64,000 nucleotides of DNA from Cannabis sativa (Eukaryota > Streptophyta > Magnoliopsida > Rosales > Cannabaceae), in the NCBI RefSeq assembly GCF_029168945.1, contig NW_026870043.1, positions 8,934,501 through 8,998,500 on the forward strand, in the 5' to 3' direction. Of the stretch, positions 1 through 12,880 are shown in pieces. The notes under the pieces were generated by a model, which saw nothing but the letters and a program-made list of their open reading frames with translations, was not told the origin of the DNA and did no database searches. Numbering within the stretch: position 1 is the first letter of the stretch; every line of letters begins with the position of its first letter. A program made the position numbers and the translations under genes.

Positions 1-2
1 CT

Positions 3-1439
3 CAGATGACTGATCCAGAGTTAGTGAAGATCAGAGATGAGGTTTTGGCTGGTCAAGCTAGGGACTTTTCAGTATCAGACAGCGGGATGCTTTTGTATAA
101 AGCTAGGGTTTGTGTTCCGAATAGTGTGGAACTCAGGAATGAGATCTTTGAGGAGGCTCATTCTACCCCGTATTCTCCGCATCCCGGCACCACTAAGATG
201 TACCAAGATCTGAAACCGTACTTCTGGTGGAGCGGTATGGAGAAGAATTTGGTAGAATTCGTATCGAGATGCCTCGCTTGTCAGCAGATTAAGGCTGAAC
301 ATCAGAGACCAGCAGGGTTGTTGCAGCCTCTAACCCTACCAGAATGGAAGTGGGAGGATATCACGATGGATTTTGTGGTCGGGTTACCTAGGACCACGGG
401 TTTATTTGATTCCATCTGGGTAGTGGTGGACCGATTTACGAAATCTGCTAATTTTCTGCCGGTTAGAACAACAGTTACAGTGGATCAGTTGGCAGAATTG
501 TATGTCAGAGAGATAGTAAGACTTCACGGGGTACCGAAGTCTATAGTTTCGGACAGGGATCCGAAGTTCACCTCCAAATTTTGGCAGAGTTTGCAGCGAG
601 CAATGGGTACAAAGCTGAAATTCAGTACAGCATTCCATCCTCAGACAGATGGTCAGTCTGAAAGGACAATTCAGATATTGGAGGACATGTTGCGAGCCTG
701 TGTTATGGATTTTGAAGGCTCATGGAATAAATATCTCCCGTTAATAGAATTTTCTTACAACAGTTATCAGAGTATGATAGGGATGGCTCCCTATGAACTG
801 TTATACGGTAGGAAGTGTAGATCTCCCATTCACTGGGATGAGACAGGGGAGAGGAAATACTTAGGTCCAGAGTGAATGCAGCAGACCAATGAGGCAATAG
901 AGAAGATAAAAGCTAGAATGCTTGCCTCACAAAGTAGACAGAAGAGTTACGCAGATCCGAAACGCAGAGATGTTGAGTTCCAAGTAGGGGACCATGTGTT
1001 TTTACGGGTATCTCAGATGAAGGGGATCAAACTTTTTGGGAAAAGAGGCAAGTTATGCCCTAGATTTACAGTACCTTTCGAGATTCTCGAGAAGATAGGT
1101 CAAGTGGCATACCGGTTAGCGTTGCCTCCAGCTTTATCAGCAGTTCACAACGTATTCCATGTCTCGATGTTGAGAAAATACGTTTCAGATCCCTCTCATA
1201 TACTCAGTTATGAGAGCGTTGAGCTATAGCCAGATATGTCATACGAAGAACAGCCAGTGCAGATCCTGGATAGAAAGGATAAAGTCCTTCGGAATAAGAC
1301 CATAGCATTGGTCAAAGTTCTCTGGAGAAACAGCAAGGTGGAGGAAGCCACCTGGGAGCTAGAGTCAAATATGAGAGCTCAATATCCAGAGTTATTCAGG
1401 TTAGATTTCGGGGACGAAATCCTTTTAAGGGGGGAATAG
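3..1439 (+). pseudogene. G1 integrase plus chromodomain (broken by two stops)
   Basis: This is the C-terminal part of a Ty3/gypsy polyprotein that would insert cDNA into chromatin. Counting from the Met at base 6: the zinc-binding region has H52, H59, C89 and C92, and the catalytic triad is D122, D183 (in VSDRD) and E219, giving the expected D-35-E spacing. The GPF/Y-like region near base 1065 and a C-terminal chromodomain (about 1236-1430) follow. One frame is kept throughout, but there are two stops: TGA at 873-875 and TAG at 1227-1229. G4 has CAG at the second site, so it is Gln to stop. One Asn codon is missing in the FSYNS stretch compared with G4. Not functional, but only lightly decayed. 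Confidence 0.92.
1427..1436 (+). other. G1 polypurine tract
   Basis: AAGGGGGGAA lies five bases before the 3' LTR, the normal place for the plus-strand primer. The same tract (minus strand) borders the left LTR of G4 at about 45590. Confidence 0.85.
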
Positions 1440-1440
1440 T

Positions 1441-3745
1441 TGTAAAGACCGCTTAGTTTAATTTGGAAATTAGCAGTTAATCACGTTTAATTATGAAATT
1501 ATTTATAGCTATTTAAATAATTGTTTATACTGTTATTATTGAATTCAGAGATGCATTTTTATGTCATGTAGTAGTTTTTATAATTTTGCATTCCGGTGCC
1601 CGGTATTTTGGAACTCGGCGTTTGGCTCAGTAAAAATCACAACTTAGTATGTTAGTAGTTTGGGACGGTTTTTTTGACATTGGGAATGTCGGGAATGGCC
1701 GGGAATTTAAAATTTCCCAAAAATACCCCTTTAGTGTTATTTATGTTATTTTAGTGTGGAGGGGCAAAATGGTCTTTTTGCTCCAATGATATTTTGTCTT
1801 TTAGTGATTTTGTTAATTGAAAAATATATGTTAATTGTTTATTATTTGGCTGAAATGAATTGATATATGTTAAGTAGCTTTTATTTCATTTTACAAAAAA
1901 ATCAACACTTAGAAAAAAATAGAAAAAAATTTCAAAACACTCGCTCTTTTTCCTCTTCACTTTCGGCCCTCTTGGAGCAGCAAGGAGCTGGCCTTTTCCT
2001 TGACATTTTGCTTGTGATTTCATCTCTCCTTAAGGTTCAATTCAAGCTAGGTTAGCCCTTCTTCTTTTCTTTTTAAAAATTGTTAAATTTTGATGAAAAT
2101 AGTTTAATGCATGCTTGATTTTTGCTATGTTGTTGCTGCTGTGTTTTGTTGATGATTTCAGAGATGTAAGCATGTTAAATTGAAGTTAATTAAGCTATTA
2201 GTAATGCATGTTATTTGCCTTGTTTCAAGCTTGGCATTTTTAGCTCAAAAACATGAATTTTTTAAAGAAATGTGTGAATATGTTATTTGCTTGCTGTAGT
2301 TGGTAAATTTCATTTTCAGAGGGTTAATTATGCATGATTATGTAGGTTTAATCTAGTTTGATTGCATGTTAGTTGATTCTAACCAAGTTTGAGTTTTGGA
2401 ACTCAAAGCTTGGTCTTTAATGGTGTTTTGTGATTCTGTGAGTTCTGGGTGAAATTAATGCTTTAGAAATGTTATTTGGGTTATATGGAATAGGTCTGGA
2501 AGGTTTGAGGTGATTTGGGTTGGTTTTGGTTGAGATATGAATTTTTGAATTTCTGCCTGCGAGGAACCGGAATTCCAGATGGGGTTCTCAAATTTCCCAG
2601 AACTGGAATTCCGGTTGGGCAACCGGTCTACCGGTTGGGAAAAATTTAGGAACCCTAGATTTCCTCGATTTTATGTTTTTGGGGGTATTGCCATGCTTTT
2701 TATCGATAGGGAAACTTTTAGTTCCTAGTTTAAGTTCCCGGGAAGTGATTTAGCGTGTCACTTATAGTGTTGTGATTTTTATGGTTTAGGAGTCTATAAT
2801 CCGCCGCGCAGATAGTTCCAGCCAGGTTGACCGGCACACTTGAATTCGGAATCCAGGTAAGATTAGTATAACAGTATGCATATGTAGATTACATGTTTAG
2901 CATGCATGTAGGAAGCCTGTTAGATTACATTAGTTATGTATGTTGGCTTCGAACCATCCAACTATGTCACGTCGGTACAGGCTGGAGTATGACCAGCAGC
3001 CGGAGTATGACCGGTTTGACCGATCAGGCTGACACTTAGGTTGGTGGTTCCGTACTGGTTACGTATCACATCGATACAGGCTGGAGTATGACCAGCAGCC
3101 GGAGTATGACCGGTTCGACCGATCAGGCTGATACTGTAACACGTCGGTACAGGCTGGAGTATGACCAGCAGCCGGAGTATGACCGGTTCGACCGATCAGG
3201 CTGTTACTTGTCAATAGTACTGTCCCTATGAACGTTCAGAACTCAGTACCATGTTGGACACGGCAGTTAGGGGGACTCAGTATCGTGTTGGACACGGCAG
3301 TTAGGGTTATGATTAGGGGTATGGGCGTCTGATCATGACCGGGATTTATGTATGAGTATTATTATGCTTTTCTTACTGAGTTTGTCGACTCACAGTGCTA
3401 CGTTTATGTGTAGATAAAGGCAAGGCTAGAGCTGATGGACCGTGAGCGAGCCGGTGAAGATTGTACATGTCGAGGCGGTTAGGCCTGGAGCGTACGATCC
3501 TCAGGACAGCAAGGCTAATTTTTGTAACTAGTCGCTAGGCGACAATTATTTTGTATGAACAGTAAACTTCTGTAAATGATTTTGTAATCGGGATCCCGAG
3601 TCTTTTGTACAAATATTTTATAAGTTTAATTAAAAAGCAAAAAAATTTAATTAATCACGTTTTCCATAAACCTTGTTGATTAGCAACGAGCTGCACAGCA
3701 TGTTTAAAAATCACGTAATACGCCTATGTCAGTTAGGGTGTTACA
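1441..3745 (+). repeat. G1 3' LTR
   Basis: A 2305-bp LTR with TG...CA ends, recognised by alignment to the two LTRs of G4 and to G3 and G5. It contains the palindrome cluster CCGGAATTCC/ACCGGT (about 2565-2640), a tandem-repeat block (about 2969-3207), a doubled segment around the GTGTTGGACACGGCAGTTAGG motif (about 3240-3310), and a small GTCGC/GCGAC hairpin near 3530. No open reading frame of interest is seen. Confidence 0.92.
2969..3207 (+). repeat. Tandem repeat block in G1 LTR
   Basis: Three copies of a unit of about 70 bp or more, each reading roughly 'cgtcggtacaggctgg', then two sub-repeats containing GGAGTATGACC, then a cgaccgatcaggctg-type end. The first spacer is longer. G4's LTRs carry four copies each of the same unit on the opposite strand. 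Confidence 0.85.
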
Positions 3746-5226
3746 CTCCGGGTGCCAAATCAATAACAAAATCAATTTCTCGCTGAGGTGGTAAACCCAG
3801 AAGTTCTTCGGGAAAAACATCTAGAAATTCCCGAACCACCTTTATATCCTCTGGCCGAATAGTGTCTGGCCGAGTGGTGTCCACCACCACGGCCAGAAAC
3901 CCTAGACAACCGTCACACAATAGTTCTCTAGCTGGCAGGGCCGAAATCACTGGGATTCGAGATCCCTGAACCAAATCGGCAAAAATAAATAGTTCTTCAC
4001 CTTCTGGTTGAAAGATTACCATCTTCCTCTTATAGTCAATACTGGCTGAGTATTTAGATAGGAAATCCATCCCTAGTATAATATCAAAATCTTCTAAGCT
4101 CGTCTCTATTAGGTCAGCACTTAACTCCCTATCATTATTTCTGATCGGCATAGACCTAATCCACCTTTTGGAGATAACTAATTCTCCGCCAGGTAATAGG
4201 GTTCCAAACCCTGATTCATAACTATCATGTTGTCTATCCAATTTACTAAAGATTCTGGCTACCCCATAAGAATGTGTGGCCCCAGAGTCAAACAATACAG
4301 AGTAAAAAGAGTTGTTGACCGAGAGCTGACCTATCACCAGTGAAGGACTGGCTTCTGCATCAGCTAGAGTAATAGCGAACACCCTAGCTGGAGTGGGTCT
4401 CGCCGAAGCCTTTGGTGCTTCTGTTCTAAGTTGAGGGCAATCCCTCTTGTAGTGTCCTGACATGTCACACTGGAAGCACCCCTGCCCTATACACTCACCA
4501 AGATGGTGCCTTTTACAACTGGGGCACTCTGGGTAGGTATATCGGGTCTCAGAACTACCCTAACGACTGCCTCGACCCTAGTTCCCCCGGAACCTCTTGT
4601 TCTGACCTGAGCCACCGGTTGCAGTGGCTGCTTTCCTTTTTTGGTCCATGGCCGAACCACTACCTCCACTGTTAAAGCCTGATGCAGGAGGGGTAGGAGC
4701 CCCGCCACCCACTGGAGTCCTAGCTGACTCAGTCATACACCCAACTGTGCCCTGAGCTCGCAGTGCTTTATCCACCATTTCAGCATAGGTGATCAAGTCA
4801 TGTTTAATCTTCACATTCAATCCTTCTAGATACTTTTCCTTTTTACTGAAATTGGTTGGCACATTTCCTGAGGCCAACCTCGCCAACCGATCAAACTGCG
4901 TTGTGTACTCAGTAACGCTCATGTTTTCTTTCTGGGTCAGGTGAGTAAACTCTTTTCTCTTGGCACTTCTGACGGCCTCATTATAATACTTTGCATTGAA
5001 AAGTTCCTGGAACATTTCCCAGGTCATTATTGTGTCATCGTGTATCATGGACACCATGTCCCACCATACTAATGCGTCCTCTTGAAACTGAAAAGTGGCA
5101 CACACCACTCTGTCATTCCTGGTGACGCCGATGAAATTCAAAATTCTCGTAATCACTGTTAGCCATTGCTCGGCTTTCATGACATCCGGACCTCCCAGAA
5201 AAACACGGAGGTGCCTGCTTGCGGAA
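3746..5226 (-). pseudogene. G2: gypsy gag (C-terminal) and protease remnant
   Basis: Minus-strand polyprotein piece of the same Tekay-like family. In order from 5226 downward: the retrotransposon gag domain (the VRSAKRKEF and VTEYTTQFDRLARL stretches), a linker, a CCHC zinc knuckle (C-F-Q-C-D-M-S-G-H-Y-K-R-D-C) and an aspartic protease with intact DSGATHSY, ending in the protease-RT linker. One frame spans the whole piece. It holds TAG stops near 4577 (CAG in G4) and about 15 bases further into the reading frame. Both ends are cut by insertions: G1's LTR at 3745 and G3's LTR at 5227. The first residues of any ORF starting at 5240 come from the G3 LTR, not from gag. Confidence 0.9.
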
Positions 5227-8200
5227 TGTAAAGACTGCATAGTTTAATTTAGAAATTAGCAGATATTTAAGATTTAACTATGAAAATTATTGATAGATAT
5301 TTAAATAATTATTTATGTTGGTATATTTGAATTCATAATGCATTTTTATGTCATATAGTGAAATTTCATAATTTTGCATTTTCAGTGCCCGACAACATGG
5401 AACGCGGTGTATGGCTCAAGAGAATCACAACTTAGTATTTTTAGTTTTGTGGGACGGTTTATTTAGACATTGTGAATGTCGGGATTAGTCGGGAATTTAG
5501 AGTTTTCCCAAAATACCCTTAAGTGCTTTTTAACCCTTTTAGTGTGGGAGGGGCAAAATAGTCATTTTGCCCCATAAGCCTTTGTCCTTTTGTGGACTTA
5601 ATATTTGGTAATAATGTGATTATGTAATGTTATTTTGGCTGAAATAAAGAATATATTATGCATTTTCATCATTTATTCAAAAATTGGAAATTTGGAAAAA
5701 TAAGAAAGTTTCTCTCTTAAGAGCTCTCTCTCTCTCTTTCGGTTTCTCTTGGGGCTGCTAGGGCTGGGTTTTTCTTTGCAATTTAAGTATTTTCAGCAAT
5801 TCTAAGTGTAATTCAAGCTAAGGTACAAGTTCTAGAAACCTTCTTGATGTGTTCTTGAATTTTGAAGAAAAATAATTGCATGCTTGCTGAATTTGGTATT
5901 GTAGCTGCTATGCATGTTTGTTGTTATTCTTCGAAGTTTAAATATGTTTATTTAAGGTGATCTAAACTAGTTTTGTTGTTAGTTGTTGGGTTTTAACCAT
6001 GTGTAAAGCTTTACACTCAAAATCTTGATTTTTAATGGTGAAATGTTGAAATAACTTGTTGTGCTTGTGGTATTTGATTGCTGTTGTTTTCAGAGGCATG
6101 TTTTTGTTTATTTGAGTAGATTCAAGTAGGTTTTGATGCATGTTAGTGGGGTTTAGTCAAGCTTGAGTTTTGAACTCAAAGCTTGGAGCTTTAATGGCAA
6201 TTTTTGTATTTGTGCATAAAGCTTGGTTTTCTCGCCTTGGTTTTGTTCTTGGGGATGTATAGAGTAGTTCTGGAGGTTTCGGTATGATTTGGGGTTGAAT
6301 TGCATGAGTATGGCCTGTAGGAACCGGAATTTCGGTTGGTGTTCTGGGTTTCTCTCAGAACCGGAATTCCGGTTGTAGAATCGGTCTGCCGGTTGGGGAA
6401 AATTGGGAGCCCTAGTTCTTCCCATTTATGTGTTGTTTAGGGTATTGCCATGCTTTTTATAGATAGGGAAACTTTTAGTTTCTAGTTTATGTCCCCGGGA
6501 AGTGATTTAGCGTGTCACTTATCAGTGTTGTGATTATTATAGTTTAGGAGCCTGTAATTCATTGAGCAGTTCGTTCCACTCAGGTTGACCGGCACACATG
6601 AATTCGGAATCGAGGTAAGATTAGTATAACAATATGCATATGTATTTGTTGGAATTATTTTACCAGGAACCTAGATCTACTCACAAGTACGTTGATTTAA
6701 CAACCTAAATATGAACTTCTAAAACGATGGAAAATTAAACACATAAAAGTAAGAGAAATCTTACATTGGGTGCAGCGGAATATATGTCTCCTCCCACTCA
6801 GATCTCTAACCCTTGATTCCTTTCTGTCGCAGAGTATAATCAAGATCTGAGCCCGAATGTCCTTCTTTGTTGAATCTGAATTCTACACAGCCTTCCTCAC
6901 TATGATTGAGGTATTACTTGATGTGTGTGGGCACTACTCTATCACTTAGAGAATTTCGAAAATAGAGAAGGTAGAGAGAGAGAGAGAGTGGCGGCTTGAG
7001 CAGAGTTTTTGTGTGAGAGAAAATTGTATCAAAAGTGTTGCAAAATCTGAAGCCTTTACCTTCTATTTATAGAAGACCGCCTAGGGCTATGGTTGAATTA
7101 CTTGGCATTAAAAAATTGAAAAATCAATGGGAAAAGGGAAGCAAACTGGTCGGCCTAGGCATTGTGGAAACAAGGCTTTCCACTTTTCCAACTTTCATTT
7201 TCCTACATTGCTAGTTTCCTATTTTGTGAAAAACTGCCAATTCCTTTATTCAACCACATGAATATCAAATCTAATTATTTAATAATTAAAATTAATTATC
7301 AAATAATATATTGTCATTTATTTATTAATAATAAAACTAATTAAAGTTTCTCAATTAATAAATATACCCTTCAAATTCTCTATTTACTGTTTTGCCCTTA
7401 ATAAGTGATAAATTCTCAAATAGACACAGTCTAACTTGAGAACTATAATTGATTAATTAAAATTAATTAAATGAGTCTTACAAGTAATATTGTCTCAACT
7501 AGTGAGGGGACCATGGGTCTATATATCCGAGCTTCCAATAAGCAGATAAAGAATTTACTTCTTAAATTCACTGACTTATTAATTCTTCGTTGAATCCACG
7601 GATAGAACTTAGAATTGCACTCTCAGTTATATAGAATGCTCTATATGTTCCACCATATAGACACATCATTAGTTATCCATTGTTATAATCCCAATTTGAT
7701 CAATGATCCTCTATATTGATCATTTACATTGTAAAGGGACTTAATTACCGTAACACCCTACAATGTATTTTATCCTTAAAACACTTAACCCTGTATAAAT
7801 GATATTTCAGCTAAGGGAAATGAGTACTCCACCATTTATCTTCGTTTGGTTAAGCTCGAACGAAATAATCCTTTGCTTACTATTCGCCAGATAGAAGCTA
7901 TAGATTCCATGTTTATGTTAGCGCTCCCACTCAATTGCACTACCGTGTTCCCAAAATGTACGTATCACCCTGACCCAAAAGTAGGCTTAAATAACAAATC
8001 AAAGAACACGAATAATACTCTTGAGATTGAACCTAACCATATCAGGATTTAGATCATTTGATCTAGGATCAACTTAGTGATATTGAATTGAATAGATATT
8101 ACGGTAAGTTTTATAAATCTATTTCAAAGTTCAATATCGGTCCATTCCAATGCATACTCCATGCATCCAACCCGAGCTTTACTTTAACCAATGTTCTAGA

Positions 8201-8580
8201 AAGAACATAGCATTTCTCTAAATGCAAGTAAACTCTGTTGTAGATTGTCATATCAGTAAAACCCAGTGTTTTGATAAATCTAGGAATCCTTTATTCACAT
8301 AATCATGTTTACTTTCCACTGTGTTGACAACACAATAAACATGATCAAGTATGTGAAAAGGGTTTGAAAGAATTTATAAATCAAATAGACAAACAATTGA
8401 TAAGGTGAGCCAAAACATACACAAATGAATGAAAAATACTTTTGTTACTTTATTGATATTGAATAATCTGGATTACATTGAAATAGAGTTTTATTTAGGG
8501 CATAAAACCCAACAGTATTTACATGTTTAGCGTGCATGTTAGGAAGCCTGGTAGATTATATTAAATATGTATGTTGGCTT
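5227..8580 (+). repeat. G3: gypsy LTR inserted in G2, interrupted by S1 and A
   Basis: Starts TGTAAAGACTGC at 5227 and follows the G1 LTR through the CCGGAATTTC/ACCGGT palindrome region (about 6320-6400) to 6656. It resumes at 8515 and runs to 8580, where element A begins. The left target base run would be CGGAA (5222-5226). The rest of this LTR, which should continue after A, is not found at 18775, so the right side has been lost or rearranged. Whether G3 was a solo LTR or part of an element cannot be told. Confidence 0.85.
6657..8514 (-). mobile_element. S1: solo copia LTR in G3
   Basis: An 1858-bp LTR, TGTTGGAATT...AACA, flanked by a perfect 5-bp duplication GTATT (6652-6656 and 8515-8519) and by contiguous G3 LTR sequence. 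It matches the LTRs of A, B, C and F in full. With no internal region it is a solo LTR left by LTR-LTR recombination. The upstream GGCCGGCC box seen in most sister LTRs has decayed here (near 7150). Confidence 0.95.
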
Positions 8581-10490
8581 TGTTGGATATATTTTACCAG
8601 GATCTAGATTTACTAACAAGTATGTTTCATTAACATCCTAATATGAATTCTAAAACAATGAAATAAACACATATAAAGTTTAGGAAACCTTACATTGGGT
8701 GCAGCCGAATATAATGACTCCTTCCGTTCAGATATCTAGCCCTTGATTCCTTTCTGTAGCAGAGCATGATCAATATCTGAACCTGGATCTCTTTCTCTCC
8801 TTCCTTTGATGCTGATTCTCCTTCTTGTTGGTTGATTTTCCACATTCTTACACACTATGATTGAGATACCACTTGATGTGTGTGGGCACTCACTCATTCA
8901 CTTGATGTGTGTGGGCACTCACGGAATTCGAAATTTAGAGAAGAAAAGAAGAGGGAAGAGGTTTGGCCTATAGAGAAAAGATAGAGGCTCAGTTTTCATC
9001 TGACAGAAGTTCGAAAAGTTAAGTGTGAATGAGAGCCATCACTATCTATTTATAGGTAACCACCTAGGTTTAAGTTAGAATTATTTGGCATTAAAATAAC
9101 GAAAAAATAAATGATAAAACCCTATAAGTGTGGCCGGCCATGGGCCTTGGATAATGGGCCTCACTTATGCAATTTTACTGTTTTATCATTCCTGCATCTG
9201 ATTTTCTCAAAAATTCTAATTTTCAAATTCAACTATTTAAATTCCAATTCTAATTATTTAATAACTAAAATCAATTATTAAATAATATTGTCATTTAATT
9301 TAATTATTAATTACACATACAAAGACTCTTAATTAATAAATAAACCTAGAATCTCTTTTCTTTACAATTTCACCCTTGCTTAGTGAAAATTCACAAAGTA
9401 GACATAGTCTAACTTTAGAATTATAATTGATTAATCAAAATCAATTAACTGAGTCTTACAAGCAGTATGGTCTCAACTAGTATGGCGACCATGGGTCTAT
9501 ATATCCGAGCTTCCAATAAGTAGACCAAGAATTTATATCTTAAATTCACTGACTTATTAATTCTTCGTTGAATCCACGCATAGAACTTAGAATTGCACTC
9601 TCAGTATATAGAACGCTCTATATGTTCCACGATATAGACACGACATTAGTTATCCATTGTTATAACCCTAATGTGATCAATGATCCTCTACATAGATGAT
9701 TTACACTGTAAAGGGATTAAATTACCGTGACACCCTATAATGTATTTTATCCTTAAAACACGTAACCCTATATAAATGATATTTCAGCTAAGTGAACTGA
9801 GATCTCCACCATTTATTTTTCGTTTGGTTAAGCTCGAAGGAAATCATCCTTTACTTTCTATTCGCCAGATAGAAGCTATAGATTCCATATTTATGTTAGC
9901 GCTCCCACTCAATTGCACTACCGTGTTCCCAAAATGTACGTATCACCCTGACCCAAAGGTAGGCTTAACTAACAAATCAAAGAACATGAATAACACTCTT
10001 GAGATTGAACCTAATCATATAAGGATTAAGATTATTTGATCTAGGATCAACAGGTGATATTTAATTGAATAGATATTACGGTAAATTCTAATATATCTAA
10101 TCAAAGTTCAATATCGGTCCCTTCTGATTTATACTCCATACATCCGATGCTGGTAAACTTTGCCAATGTCCTGGAAAGGACATAACACTTATCCAAGGTG
10201 TAAGAATACCTATCGCTTATTATAGCATGTCAGTCTAAATCCAGTGTTCTGACAAATCAGGGAATAAACTTTCGAACATATAATTAAGATTATATTCCAC
10301 TGTCTTGAAAACACTATAATCATTAACAAATTGATACGTTCTGGACTTAAATAGAATTCATACATTATGTACATATAATCATGAAATAAATCATGTGAAC
10401 CATGCAACAATAAATGTTATTTCTGATCTATATTAATAAGTAAATCTGATTATATTGAAATAAGTTTTATTTAGGGCATAAAACCCAACA
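8581..10490 (-). repeat. A 3' LTR (left)
   Basis: 1910 bp, TGTTGGATAT...CCCAACA. On the minus strand it carries a TATA-like CTATAAATAG near 9046-9056 and GGCCGGCC at 9132-9139. A short tandem duplication of about 29 bp around 8870-8925 (a repeated 'cacttgatgtgtgtgggc' segment) is absent from the right LTR and arose after insertion. Confidence 0.92.
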
Positions 10491-12880
10491 AACTCCCACT
10501 TGCACTAATATAAAACAAAAAAGTGCGTTTCAAATAATCTCAGCACCTCGATATACAAATCAAGTGTAGTAGTAGTAAACTCCTCGTAATAGGATCTGAA
10601 AGGTTGAATTAAACACAACCTTTTCTCCACCATTACTCTTCCTTAATCACAAAATCATTAATAATGTGAAATTCCTCTCTATATGTCAACTCTCTTGGGA
10701 TACTGGATTCTATACTTTTGGCAACTACTTCTTGGTTATTCAGGAAGTAACACTAGTAGTTAAGGCAATTTGGAATGGTGCCAAAGATGTATAGAACTTT
10801 CCTTAGACTGAATAAGTACCTTTCCTGCAACTTTAACATTCAGTCCCTTTTTGGTATACCTAGAGACTTCAGATACGTTTTTACACTTCTTCGAAATCAC
10901 TATTCCACCCCAGAGTAATCACCATCTTATCTGCAGACTTTCTAACACAAAGGCAAGTCTTGAAATCTGATGTGGTGTAGTCTAAGAGTTTTAAACACAC
11001 TCTTATTGACTAACATATAGTTCCTCTTCTTAATCGTTAGATTTACTTAATTGTCTTCCAATGTTCCTCTCCTGGATTAATCTGAGACCTACTCATTACT
11101 CCCACTCAAAAGCAGGTGTCTTGTCTAAGGCATACTAAAGCATATCTGAGACTTCTCACTGTTGATATAAGAAATTCTTTCATGGCTTTATCTTTTCTGG
11201 AATAGTTGAGACTTTTCCTTAGATAAAGAAAATCTATGCCTAGAAGTCGAGAAGCTTCTATAGATTGCCATTAGAAAGAAAATGCTTCAGCATCTTACTA
11301 AAGTAAGTTGCTTGCATTAGAGTAAGTAATTACCAGGTATACCATAAGCCATAGGTTTAGATAAACTCAAACCTATAATACTAGGAACAGGAAGTTTTGT
11401 TAAGTCCATTGAATAGACTTATTAACAAAATTTCCTTTAATGTCCTTGTAATAGAAAAATTTAGGTTACTCCATGTGAATTGATTAAACCACAGTTCTAT
11501 TGGCTTTTCTTCTTAGTTTCTTATCTTGACAATCCATTACTTGTTTAAACAATGGATTTTAATCACTAGTGTCTTCCAAGTCATAAGAAGTGAAGTTCCT
11601 TGAAATTCTCCCACTACGACAAGGTACCGTGAATTATGTCTAAGAAAAATAAATGGTATTGACCTCTTCGGTTGTGACAAGACAACAGAGGCAGTGGGAT
11701 CATCATATGTCAAATAAGATGATAGAACACTGATAGAATCAAGAAAAAATATCTCCTTTATTTGCTACTTTTCAGACTTAGTCATTTTCTTAGAAAAGTA
11801 GTATTTGTTTAAACAAACACTTTCTTATCTATTGACTATGGGATGGTCCACCCCTAATCACTTAGAATAGCTAACAAACCATGGTTAACAGTTCTAGCTT
11901 TTCTTAAGATTTTGATTAGGTCATCCATGAATCCAGTAATGATTTACATTAAGTATACAACCATTGCATCATTCTGAAATTGTATTACCAAAGAAGGACT
12001 TAGGCAGCGACTAGTAACTAATCATCAATATGCAAATCGAAATTTCTGGGGAGGTAAGTTTGGATATAATTCAAAAATCAAATTATTGATCTTTGAACTG
12101 AATATCTACTAACTATTTCTCCACCCCTATCAGTTCGCAACATCTTTAACCACTTACCTTAATGGTTAATCACCATTGCTAGAAATCAGAAATTTTTCAA
12201 ACATTTCAAATTTCTTTGCATAAGGTATAATCTAGAGTTATCGTTTTAAGAATACAACAAAAAACTCATATCCACCCCTGAATGTACATCCTTCTACGAA
12301 TGAGATGAACAACTTTCAGTGGATATAGGCATATTAACTCTTTGCAGAGATTGATCTTGTCAAAACCACTATGAACAAGATACAAATGCCATAGATTAAA
12401 AAAAATGTTGTTGTGTCTTTTTGATGACTTATGTTTAGTTATATTGAAAAGTTCTTAGAATAGTGCAAGTGGATCCTGGTCACGGAATACTAAACTCATA
12501 TTCCATACAGTTTGAATCCATTGATAGAATATGGTTATTAAACACTTGTGAAAGTGTAACTGTATTGTATCCTGGAATTAGAAATATAAGAAAAAATCTG
12601 TTTGGAATCTAAAATTAAAGTCAAAGACTTAAATTTATACCAAATATAATGAGTAATTCTTTCTTGGACCACCACTACTAATTTAAACTCTAAGTCAGAT
12701 TTGCCCATACAAGTAGGAGATATCTAAGATTGAGGATTTATATCATTTTGGGATAGAATTTCGGGAACATAATCAAAAAATGCCATTCAATTTTAAGAGG
12801 AAAAAAAGAATGACATGAAATGATATATAGACCATTCATCCAATGATATTGAGCTAATTTGAAATGAATAAGCTAAGAGG
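10491..12880 (-). pseudogene. A: copia pol relic
   Basis: No usable reading frame. Stretches still align with the pol of C: about 11600-11700 matches the linker coding for PRRSGRV (C, about 31850-31940), and about 12110-12240 matches the integrase region (C, about 32490-32630). The polypurine tract (complement of CTCCCACTTG) lies at 10493-10502. Decay here is much heavier than in A's LTRs, so the element probably transposed with an already dead pol, helped in trans. Confidence 0.75.

Larger units (their letters stand above)
1..3745 (+). mobile_element. G1: Ty3/gypsy Tekay-like element, 3' part
   Basis: The window opens inside an integrase and runs through chromodomain, polypurine tract and a complete 3' LTR. 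The LTR begins TGTAAAGACC and ends GTTACA. The element sits inside the gag-protease remnant G2 of the same family, and the base run CTCCG just right of the LTR should be one copy of the 5-bp target duplication. The other copy and the 5' LTR lie left of the window. Clade assignment rests on the integrase C-terminal region, the chromodomain and the LTR length of about 2.3 kb, all typical of Tekay/Del chromoviruses. Confidence 0.93.

Noticed and set aside
402..897. Minus-strand frames opposite the G1 integrase
   Set aside because: Shadows of the integrase coding strand; the same shadows recur opposite G4's integrase.
1867..2055. 62-codon frame in the G1 LTR
   Set aside because: The reading frame is not kept in the G3, G4 or G5 LTRs.
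2969..3207. CRISPR-like array
   Set aside because: Tandem units with no unique spacers, inside a plant LTR, repeated in sister LTRs.
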